Of a stretch of DNA of 62,000 nt, positions 1 through 62,000 are shown piece by piece. This stretch comes from Glandiceps talaboti. Its lineage: Eukaryota; Hemichordata; Enteropneusta; Spengelidae. The position numbers were made by a program, and so were the translations under genes. Each line of letters starts with the position of its first letter. The first letter of the stretch is position 1. Under the pieces are notes generated by a model, which was not told where the DNA came from, did no database searches, and worked only from the letters and a program-made list of their open reading frames with translations. Location of the stretch: the NCBI RefSeq assembly GCF_964340395.1, contig NC_135559.1, positions 11,403,759 through 11,465,758 on the forward strand, in the 5' to 3' direction.

Positions 1-134
1 AGTACTCACCGAGTGTTATTATTATATTCAAAACTAACAGAGAATTTGTAATCCTTCTTACTGTGCTAATGTACAACACCAGTATGTATAAAGAATGATT
101 TTCAAATTCTTTTAAATTATTACTATTGCTTTGG

Positions 135-213
135 TTTGTCAACCCCGCCCCCCCCCCCCAAAAAAAAAAAAAATAAAAAATAAAAAATAAAAAAATAAAT
201 AATAAAAAAATTG
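135..213 (+). repeat. C run followed by A-rich tract
   Basis: About 13 C then A/T-rich TAAAAAA repeats left of exon 34; low complexity. Confidence 0.9.
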
Positions 214-395
214 TTTTTCACTTATGCAGACATTTACGAGGTAAAAGTAGATTCACACATCCAATTACAGATCCGCAACAAAATACAAATTTTGTTCCCC
301 CAGGAATACAAGATTGTCTGTAATATAATAATGTTGTAATTTTCTAATTATTATGCAAATGAGGCTGCAGTTATATTCATTTTACATGTTCTTAC

Positions 396-53892
<53,497 letters not shown>

Positions 53893-54130
53893 TCTGTCGG
53901 GTTTTTACTCCCGATGATACTATTTCTGGCGTGTCTTATATCCCGAAACCTCTTTTAAACGCGTTGATCGAGAAAAAAATCAGTGAAAATCGAAAGTAAA
54001 ATCCGTACAGGTAACGTCTACCTTTGAAAGAGTTTACATAGCATCTCCTAGGGAATGGCTGTTGCTTTCACAGTGCTCATGAAATATCTATTGTTATGCA
54101 AATCAAATATCTTGTGTTATGCAAATCAGT
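53893..54130 (-). promoter_or_regulatory. Region upstream of exon 1 of the IP3R-like gene
   Basis: On the minus strand a TATA-like GATATAAG lies about 45 bases before the ATG and a TTTAAAA a little further up. Two octamer motifs ATGCAAAT (plus-strand reading) occur at 54096-54103 and 54119-54126, 23 bases apart. The transcription start cannot be placed without RNA data, and an upstream untranslated exon is possible. Confidence 0.35.
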
Positions 54131-54338
54131 AGAAAAGATCTCCATTTTAAAAGAAATCTGAACGATCGACTGTTGTTGGCGTGGTTTCACCTGTACTGTG
54201 TACTGAAGCATGATAGGGACATACCATTCTATGTCGGGTATTAAAACGCGACTCGGTATTGGTGATTGTCTCTTGTTCATTACTGAATGATCACAATTGC
54301 ATAGACGTGTAAACTTTCGGCTCGAACTCTTAACTGTT

Positions 54339-54492
54339 GTATGTATGTATGTATGTATGTATGTATGTATGTATGTATGTATGTATGTATGTATGCATGC
54401 ATGTATGCATGTATGTATGCATGCATGTATGCATGCATGTATGAATGTATGTAGGTATGTATGTAGGTATGTAGGTAGGTAGGTAGGTAGGT
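54339..54492 (+). repeat. (GTAT)n microsatellite with GCAT and GTAG variants
   Basis: Tetranucleotide array grading from GTAT to GCAT to GTAG, about 0.45 kb upstream of exon 1. Confidence 0.95.
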
Positions 54493-54907
54493 ATAATTTA
54501 TATGCGAAATCGCATGTCTTATCTCGAAATCATGTATATACCCATTGGGTTGCGACACAAGATTTCAGCCTGTTGTAGTACATGTCGCCGTTAACGTTGG
54601 AGTATTGTAATGATGTCATGAATGTTCACGTTTTCTTATACTTTTTTCAACTACTTCAATACGTTAAACAAAATTAACCGCCGAATCCTATAAAGTTACA
54701 GACAATACCCTTATCTCAGGATCGACGTGTGAGGGCGCACAACTACAAACAGCCCTTGAATGTCAGGACAACTACTCAGAGTCAATCATGAACAAGTGAA
54801 TAACATCTGCCCCGCATACACACTTGCTCTAAAGTACTACATAAAAAGAACAATAACGGCCATAAATAGTAGATTGAGTGACATGTGTTTGAGAATTAAA
54901 CATCTTT

Positions 54908-55148
54908 GTTCCGACGCGAAAAGAAATTTGATTTCCTAGCATGCATGCATGACTCAAGTTGCATTCACGAACATCGGGGGGGGGGGGGGGTTCAGGAGAT
55001 TCTATGTCGCGACCCATCATTTTATCAAATCGGCCTCCTCGAACTTGTAAGTACCCCGTCCTGTATGTAATATTTTGAACTACCCCACCACACCCCGACC
55101 CTGTTTCCTACTGCAACCCGGCAAACAAAAGAGGAAATCATATGCATG
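54908..55148 (+). repeat. Duplication G, copy 1
   Basis: From GTTCCGACGCGAAAAGAAAT through a G run to GAGGAAATCATATGCAT. Nearly identical to 57356-57604. It runs straight into the CATA array at 55155. Confidence 0.85.
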
Positions 55149-55152
55149 TATT

Positions 55153-55416
55153 ACGCATACATACATACATACATACATACATACATACATACATACATAC
55201 ATACATACATACATACATACATACATACATACATACACACACACACTCACACACACACACACACACACACCCATCCATGCATACATACATACATACATAC
55301 ATACATACATACATACATACATACATACATACATACATACATACGCATACATACATACATACATACGTACGTACGTACGTACGTACATACATACATACAT
55401 ACATACATATATACCG
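55153..55416 (+). repeat. (CATA)n microsatellite with CA and CGTA inserts
   Basis: CATA units interrupted by (CA)n at 55236-55270 and (CGTA)n at 55365-55386. It begins with ATTACGCATAC, the same junction as the array at 58381. Confidence 0.95.
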
Positions 55417-55423
55417 TAGCCTG

Positions 55424-55464
55424 CGGGGGGGGGGGGGCAGGGGGCGGCTGCCCCCCCCCCCCCG
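55424..55464 (+). repeat. G run facing C run
   Basis: GCGGGGG...CAGGGGGCGGCTGCCCCCC: about 12 G and 14 C around a short spacer, able to fold on itself. Confidence 0.9.
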
Positions 55465-57355
55465 AGATTTTTAGGAAATAAAAAGCATCTTTTCATATAC
55501 ATAGCGATGTTATTACAATCGTTATTTATGTGACGATTCCTAGCATGCGCGATTTAAATTGATGGTTCACTGAAGTCAAAAGTGACTGTACACTGACTCC
55601 TAGCTAATATGTATCTTATATCTCTATTGTACACTGGCTTTGAATAAAAATGTGTCCAGTTAAAAATTGTAACTTTGTGCAGTGTAGCAACTTAAAAGTT
55701 CTTTGTGCGGGAAAGTACAAAAGAAGTGCGCACATGTACTGTGCATTTTCCGCGAGTAACAGTAGTCTTGAACTAGTCTCCTTCATTTGAAGACAGCAAG
55801 TCGCTATAATATCAGAGAGTGAAACTTCAAAAACAAAAACAACGGAAAAAGTCGTTCAAAGTGAGATTGCCTGCTGCCTGCAGTGACTCCGAAGATGCGC
55901 TCGATCTCATTTACATTTTGTTCCTACAAACATTTACTGATAAAACGACAGATCTCTTTTTGGAATATTTGGTGGCCCTGAAAAACTATTTAAAAGGTTT
56001 TTTTTTTTACTTTGAATGTGACATCTTTTCGGCAACTACTTTGAAAGATACGATATTAGGCCAGAAAAAAAGAAAAAGGTGTTCAACCTATACATAATTA
56101 TATTGTTTTGATGATGGGCAATACATCTTCATGTGGGCTTCGCATGTCAGTAAAATGCACGTTTTGTTTCAAAATTAAGGATATTTCTAGTTCTTCATAT
56201 TTTCTGAATAGTACATGTAATAATATACATTTGAGTCTATTCCAAATTATATAATATCTTATACAGTGGTTTACTTGACTCTGACGATGCATACAAGCGT
56301 GAATTGAGATTAAATTAAGCTGTACATGTTGCATATCCAATGTGCACTAAAAAGAAGTGAGCAAAAGTCTGAAAGTCCTGAAATGTTTTGCTCTTTATTC
56401 GAGATTTTTTGGAACCAAATTAAACGTCAGGAGAAGTCCTTTACCAAGTGCACATCTGCAAAATATCTTTCAACTTTGATACAACAAAATACACTTTCAG
56501 ATAATATGTAATGCATAGCATAACTGTTTCAATTCTGGTATTTTATTATGTCTATGGTTTGATATTTTATGCCTCTATATGGCCTCCTACACTGTCTTAT
56601 TTTCACCTTTGGAGTTGTCTGCTACCAATCAGTAACAACCAAGGTGATAATTGTCTTTCTCCAGACTCCCACAAGGGGATGGAAGGTGGCTGGCTAAGTA
56701 CCTTCCTGTAAAGGTTAGAACTAATGTATTAGACATCTCCTTATAATTATGTGAAATCTACATCCTGTGTAAAGTAACCTCGTTCGGAGTATTATTGTAG
56801 TTGGCTATCACTATTATTTTAATGTATCATTGTACCATATAATTTTATATCTCCACTGTACGTAGTGTAGGCGACAGAAGGGGTGGCTAAAGGAATACTT
56901 GAGTTTCATTTGGCGGGGCTTAACATTTTTGAGAGAAGAGGGTAACCGGTAAGAGGAGCTACACAATTTGTTTAACCGTAAATTGTGTAATTTCCTAACT
57001 GTAGCTATGCAGACAAATTGCAAGAGATAGTACCACGCGTGCACGATGACTTTGAGAATTAACCCCCCCCCCCAACCCACCCACCCCCAAAAAATAAAAA
57101 TAATAATCGTTTCAGCACTTTAGACAAAATGTCCTGACCAGAAACAATTCTCTCTTTTTTTTGGCCTAAATGATCCGGCGTAGTTGTATCAATCGTTGTC
57201 AATTTTCCTCTTCTAACCTCTCATGTGTAGGAGTAGCGAGTTGTTACATAAACGGAAACAACGATGGGTCGAACACTGAGTACATTAGCAAGCTTGAGAT
57301 AATGGAAACAACTCATGCCAGGCCGTCATCACGATTCAAAAGAAGCAACGTGTAT

Positions 57356-57604
57356 GTTCCGACGCGAAAAGAAATTTGATTTCCTAGCATGCATGCATGC
57401 ATTACTCAAGTTGCATTCACGAAAATCGGAGGGGGGGGGGGGTTCAGGAGATTCTATGTCGAGATCCCTTATTTTATCAAATCTCAGGGCTCTCCACGAA
57501 CTTGCAAGTATCCCCTACTTCATGCAATATTTTGAACTACCCACCCCACCCTGTTTCCTACTGCAACCCGGCCGGCAAACAAAAGAGGAAATCATATGCA
57601 TATA
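57356..57604 (+). repeat. Duplication G, copy 2
   Basis: Direct copy of 54908-55148, differing by small indels in the G run and ATGC repeats. It lies about 160 bases downstream (minus-strand sense) of the broken reverse transcriptase. Confidence 0.85.
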
Positions 57605-57762
57605 TGATGTGTTTTATTGTCATATATATACTGATACATATATAATGAAATGTGTATTGATTTTGCGTGTAATAAAAAATTCACAAAAACAATATTCTGT
57701 AGAAAAGTGTGGACTGCATTTTGCCAAAAGCTAAACAATGTGCGATTAGAACCTGATTTGAT

Positions 57763-58382
57763 CTAACGGTCGCCTGAGCGCATAAGTTGGAATAAATTAC
57801 GTACTGGATGGAAATCGTCTTTTACAATTAACTGAGATCTTTTCTTTACTTGAGCGTTGTACAACTCATTAAGAGAAGGGAGTTGACACCCAACGATGCC
57901 ACTGGCAGTGCTAACGATTTGATTGAGGCATTTCCGGTCAACAACTGTGGCATTGCCCCCATCAAACGATAATTGACAGTGTCAGGACACTCTCAATCAC
58001 CGTTTGGTAGAACTTGATCAACAGTCCCTGGCTGACAGGAAAGCTTCTCAATCGTCTTAAGAAAAACAATCTTTTCTGTGCTTTCTTCACAATATGATCA
58101 GTATTGATTTCCCATTTCAGATCGGCTGAGAGGTAAACACCGAGAAACTTAAAATACTGCACTATTTCAGCCTCTGAGTTGTTGATGTCAATATCAGATG
58201 GATTCCTTCGAAAGTCCACAATAATCTCTTTGGTCTTTTTGACATTCAGTTCAAGATTGTTTTCAGAGCACCATGTTATGATAGAGTCCACTTCATTACG
58301 ATATGATGTTTCATCAGCAAATTTGATGATAAAATTATTATCAGACACAGTAACACATGCATCATGGGTAAATAATGAGTAT
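57763..58382 (-). pseudogene. Non-LTR retrotransposon reverse transcriptase fragment (CR1/L2/Rex1-like), frameshifted
   Basis: Minus-strand reading begins YSLFTHDACVTVSDNNFIIK and passes through FADET, the place of the catalytic F/YADD box with the second Asp changed to Glu. NNLELNVKKTKEIIVDFRRN and FKFLGVYLSADLKW, typical of the palm/thumb region, follow. The frame stops at TGA 57964-57962; the homologous C-terminal part continues in another frame (RKCLNQIVSTASGIVGCQLP, then KKRSQLIVKDDFHPVRNLF) to a stop at 57763. The 5' side is cut off by a CATA microsatellite. It is about a fifth of a full RT-bearing ORF and has lost a catalytic residue and the frame, so it is dead. Clade assignment is from motif memory. 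Confidence 0.85.
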
Positions 58383-58513
58383 TACGCATACATACATACA
58401 TACATACATACATACATACATACATACATACACACATACACACATACATACATACATACACACACACATACATACATACATACATACATACATACATACA
58501 TACATACATACAT

Positions 58514-58544
<31 letters not shown>

Positions 58545-58627
58545 TACATACACATACATACATACATACATACATACATACATACATACATACATACATA
58601 CATACATACATACATACATACATACAT
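58383..58627 (+). repeat. (CATA)n microsatellite
   Basis: About 240 bases of CATA with short (CA)n inserts; it interrupts the 5' side of the reverse transcriptase fragment. Confidence 0.95.
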
Positions 58628-58837
58628 GCATTAAATTAAATTGAATTATTTATTTCACAGATATAAATTGACAATATGTACAGACAATAAATTATAATTA
58701 GGATCATAAATCTGATAAGGTCCACAGAAATAGTCCAAGCAAGTTGAACTAGTCTAGTACGCGACCCTGAAAAAAACAGACAGGGTAGTGATAGGGGAAC
58801 TACAGTGAAAATGGGGAAACTTGAAACAAAAAGTTAT

Positions 58838-59105
58838 CTGCTTCGACAATAATCTTACTAATATTGCTACATTTTATCGTCTGGCTCGACAAAAATCTTA
58901 CTAACACTGCTACATTTTGTCGTCTGACTCAACAAAAATATTAATCTTTACACTGCTATATTTTATCTGACTTGACAAAAATCATACCAACAGTACTATA
59001 TTTTATCGTCAACAAAAAATCTTACTAACATTAATTTGCTACATTTTATCGTCATGCTCTACAAATATCTCAGAGTCTATTAGTAAGATTTTTGCCGAAC
59101 CAGAT
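58838..59105 (+). repeat. Minisatellite, about 5 units near 50 bp, with an inverted terminal unit
   Basis: Unit resembles CGACAAAAATCTTACTAACA plus CTGCTACATTTTATCGTC. The last block, TAGTAAGATTTTTGCCGAAC, is the reverse complement of the unit core. Confidence 0.75.
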
Positions 59106-59757
59106 GATGTTTTGTTGCAGGGCTTCTGATATTAATTATAAGTGTAAATAATAGTCTATGTCATGTGCAAAGTGACTATATGTATCTTAACAAGTTAAAG
59201 CACAGACAGAAGCTTGTTCACTGTCTATTGTCAAAATAACACATGTGAGAAATTTACAGTCAGTACAGTACTACTGCGCTCATATCAGAAAAACTTGAAA
59301 TCGATATTCTTTTCACTAAACTTTGCAACATTATTTTATGACAACTAAACTCCGCTCAGCTCATGTTCAACTTTTTCAAATGCACACCAATCTGTCTGAA
59401 AAATCGTAAGTAGAGACCAAAGGGGTTTTGTGAAAATCTGAGTCATCGCTACCGCTACCGTAGCTGTCAATCAAATATTGGTGCCTAAATGCTTCGGGAA
59501 ATATTGGACAATTTTGATCTTCGCTGGGCCGCAGTGCTAGTCATAATAAAATAATATTGTTATACTTTTATTCATATACATGGCAAGTACCAAGCTCCCA
59601 ATTGTTACGACTTGAAGCTTGAATGGGAAATGTTGAATAATTAGTTGTGGGTGTAAAACGTCAACCATTACACCTCCTACACAACAACCATAAGTGATAT
59701 TCCTCTAAAGTCCTCCCAACATTTTTCATTATTATATAATATTTAAACCCCTTCACT

Positions 59758-59758
59758 T

Positions 59759-59812
<54 letters not shown>
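59758..59812 (+). repeat. (AAT)n microsatellite
   Basis: About 18 AAT units. Confidence 0.95.
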
Positions 59813-59916
59813 TTAGTTTTTAATAATTATTTTAGGAAAGTCATTACCCCGGCACGGACCTATATCAGCACAATGGCTCATTATACTTCATACAATCAAT
59901 TGCAGACCCTTTAATC

Positions 59917-60143
59917 TGTATGTATGTGTGTTTGTGTATCTGTCTGTGTGTGTGTGTGTCTGTCTGTGTGTGTGTGTTTGTTTGTTTGTGTGTGTCTGTG
60001 TCTGTGTGTATGTAGATGTGTCTGTGTGTGTGTTTGTGTGTCTTTGCATGTATCTGTGTTTGTGTGTCTGTTTCTGTGTCTGTGTCTGTGTGTCTGTGTC
60101 TGTTTGTATCTGTGTCTGTGTTTGTGTCTGTGTCTGTGTGTCT
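59917..60143 (+). repeat. (TGTGTC)n/(TG)n tract
   Basis: Mixed TGTG, TCTG and TTTG units over about 225 bases. Cys-Val and Thr-His repeat ORFs here are artefacts. Confidence 0.95.
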
Positions 60144-61126
60144 TCTGCGTATGACAACCTCTACTCTCCTCGGTACCCAATTATACAACTGAGTTGGCTG
60201 GGGCACAATTGTGGTTCAAATCTTGCCCAAGAACTTGAGCAAACAACAGGGGCGGCGGCGGCGAGGGTCAATCCTGCAACCTATAAGCTTTGATTCCAAG
60301 CCAGATCATGACGTCACAAAGGAAATTCTAAAAATAGGACATGTATCTGTTATTTACGCAAATTTCATAAAATTTTGGTGATTGGTATCTGCTGATCTTA
60401 TTCTGTTCTAGTTCTCTATAGAATTTGTATTGTGCAGTGGTTGACTCATTTTGATTGTTAAAGATATTTGATAGTGGGCCCATATCGCACTGATATCCTT
60501 GGACCGTAATTGTTCAGAGTGCATTCAACTGTTTTGCTCCTTAAGTACGTGCGTCAATGAATGCGTGCCATCTACCCTTCCCATTTGCATTCGGTTTTCA
60601 CTCATCATTACATACAGTTTACCTAGTAACAAAGAAAGTATTGAAGTACGCACGTTTTATTTCTTCTATAGGGATGAATGAAGCAATTAATGTCTATTAT
60701 ATTGTCACACATTTTCTTGTCAAATTAGGTGTTAAGTCGTACCTATATTGTATAGCACGTTCGTTAGCCCATGAGCGTTTCCACGGATAGGCTGCGGGCA
60801 GTGATAAACAACAGAACGAATTTCTCTACAAAAACACCACATCAAGTACAAGCTGTATGTCAAGTAAATATGGTCTATTTGTCGGTAAAAAGAGTAAGAG
60901 CAACCGTCGATGTATTACCCCATGGTATTACTGAAAATAGTCGTGATATCTTTATTGATCATGTCTGCTAACTACGTACCATTACTAGGCAATCATACCT
61001 GACCACCGCTAGGATAATGAATGTGAAAGAAGTTTCACTTTGGTTTCTCTTGGAACTCACGCAACATTTAGGTGATCTGAAAAAGTGAACTGACTTCAAA
61101 ACCCAACCTTTTAATATGAAAATATA

Positions 61127-61132
61127 TTTATT
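61127..61132 (-). terminator. Possible polyadenylation signal of the GPCR gene
   Basis: AATAAA on the minus strand about 237 bases past the GPCR stop codon. It is the best canonical hexamer I noticed in the expected range. In AT-rich DNA chance matches are common. Confidence 0.3.
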
Positions 61133-61368
61133 TTCCGGAGTGGTGTTCCGCAATTTGACGCCGGGTCCAGCATCTGCTACTTTTAAAGTATCCAAAGACA
61201 AACCAACACTCTGGTCGTGCATATCTTCTTGACAACACAGAGTGGGCCAAGAACGTGTTTCCTAAACCCCTTTTCCAAAAGTAAACATTGTTGTTACAGA
61301 TTATTGTACAAGTATCAAGATGATATGATCATGATGACTGTGAGAGAGTATAGGGCTGGAAAGGCGCG

Positions 61369-62000
61369 TCAAACGTCCTGAAAGGCAAAGGTCAAACTCC
61401 CAATATACACGGTTTCCCGTTTAGGCTGCTTACAGCAACGAAGAGTATCAAACATTCGCTTACGAAAGTTTGGGCTCATAATCGCATAAACGAAAGGGTC
61501 AATTGTATTGTTCGATAGGAACAAATATGATGAGAAAGAATCGAACCAAAAGGGCATGGGAATACCAAATCGAATACTTACAGTGCTGAAAAACCTAAGA
61601 AAATAGCTAACCAAGAAAAATGATGATAAAAATATCAATATTTTAGATGTTCTAATCTCCCTGGATGTTCGACTTCGGAACCCTACTTCTAGGTGATGAC
61701 GGTCGATATCACAAAATGTTCTTACTGGTGCCACTGCCGAAACTCTATTCCGTTGTCTTTTTATATGCTTAAGGATCTTATAATTAAAGTTCAATATACA
61801 AAGCGACAGACTCAAGGAAATGCAGACAATGATTATAGTGTAAACGGCTTTCAATGTGTCGTCTTCAGTATCAGCATGAATTCGACACTCGCCATGTGTA
61901 GATACTGACATCGGTTTTCTGCTTCCGAGCAATGCAAAGGAAATTATCAAAGTCAAAATCCATGACAGGTACGTTAATGTCTTCACTTTACGAGTTGAAA
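61369..62000 (-). CDS. Class A (rhodopsin-like) GPCR, C-terminal part, cut by window edge
   Basis: Open from the window edge to TGA at 61371-61369, about 210 codons in one exon. Going from N to C: end of intracellular loop 2 and TM4 (SWILTLIISFALLG), an extracellular loop with a single Cys (GECRIHADTE), TM5 (VYTIIIVCISLSLSLCIL), a basic intracellular loop 3, TM6 (FLSSFFLVSYFLRFFS), TM7 ending TIDPFVY, then NFRKRM of helix 8 and a Cys pair (RCC) suitable for palmitoylation. The first Met-like position is a GTG and is not a start; the frame is open upstream. TM7 has a DPxxY variant of NPxxY, and TM6 lacks the usual CWxP. Family-level function is plasma-membrane signalling through G proteins. 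The ligand cannot be told from this part; a peptide or orphan receptor is possible. Confidence 0.85.
   Translation of the reverse strand, partial: STRKVKTLTYLSWILTLIISFALLGSRKPMSVSTHGECRIHADTEDDTLKAVYTIIIVCISLSLSLCILNFNYKILKHIKRQRNRVSAVAPVRTFCDIDRHHLEVGFRSRTSREIRTSKILIFLSSFFLVSYFLRFFSTVSIRFGIPMPFWFDSFSSYLFLSNNTIDPFVYAIMSPNFRKRMFDTLRCCKQPKRETVYIGSLTFAFQDV

Larger units (their letters stand above)
53893..61368. other. Intergenic region between the two genes (7.5 kb)
   Basis: Contains the upstream region of the IP3R-like gene, four large microsatellites, duplication G, the broken reverse transcriptase and one minisatellite. From 55500 to 57000 and from 60200 to 61100 I see no gene or repeat I can support. 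Confidence 0.75.

Noticed and set aside
55075-55502. Long Tyr-Ile-His-Thr and Cys-Met-Tyr-Val ORFs
   Set aside because: Translation of the CATA microsatellite in all frames; the same applies at 54280-54558, 58276-58644 and 59865-60293.
55819-56097. 92-codon plus-strand ORF upstream of the IP3R-like gene
   Set aside because: Only a GTG start, no recognisable domain, no splice or promoter context; probably chance.
57315-57734. 139-codon plus-strand ORF
   Set aside because: Covers duplication G copy 2, whose other copy does not keep the frame.

Overview
This is animal nuclear DNA, AT-rich (roughly two thirds A+T by eye), with long introns, GT-AG splice sites, many microsatellites and minisatellites, short inverted-repeat transposons and a decayed non-LTR retrotransposon. 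It looks like a marine invertebrate (non-vertebrate deuterostome or lophotrochozoan), but nothing in the window fixes the phylum.

Main gene. From 53892 down to 396 on the minus strand I could assemble 34 coding exons of one gene. All 33 exon-exon junctions keep frame, giving 3519 nt = 1173 codons from the start ATG; the gene runs off the left edge. The product is the N-terminal part of an inositol 1,4,5-trisphosphate receptor (IP3R) superfamily Ca2+ release channel: suppressor beta-trefoil, MIR/beta-trefoil core, armadillo (RIH) solenoid and the start of the second RIH region. The C-terminal pore domain is outside the window. The protein mixes IP3R-type layout (no SPRY domains) with several ryanodine-receptor-like motifs and a partly degraded IP3 pocket, so it may be the rarely retained IP3R-B paralogue and not a canonical ITPR. 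This is the most interesting item here.

Layout. 1-8.8 kb: exons 33-34, a 7.2 kb intron with repeats, a foldback element and an unexplained short ORF behind three octamer motifs. 8.8-34.4 kb: exons 2-32 closely spaced, with introns carrying copies of several dispersed repeat families. 34.4-53.8 kb: a 19.4 kb first intron with TIR elements, minisatellites and a long pyrimidine array, no convincing nested gene. 53.8 kb: exon 1 and the probable promoter side. 54-61.3 kb: intergenic sequence with large CATA arrays, a direct duplication and a broken reverse transcriptase. 61.4-62.0 kb: the 3' part of a class A G-protein-coupled receptor, also on the minus strand and cut by the right edge.

The two genes are neighbours on the same strand. 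A GPCR could in principle feed Ca2+ release, but nothing in the sequence links them.
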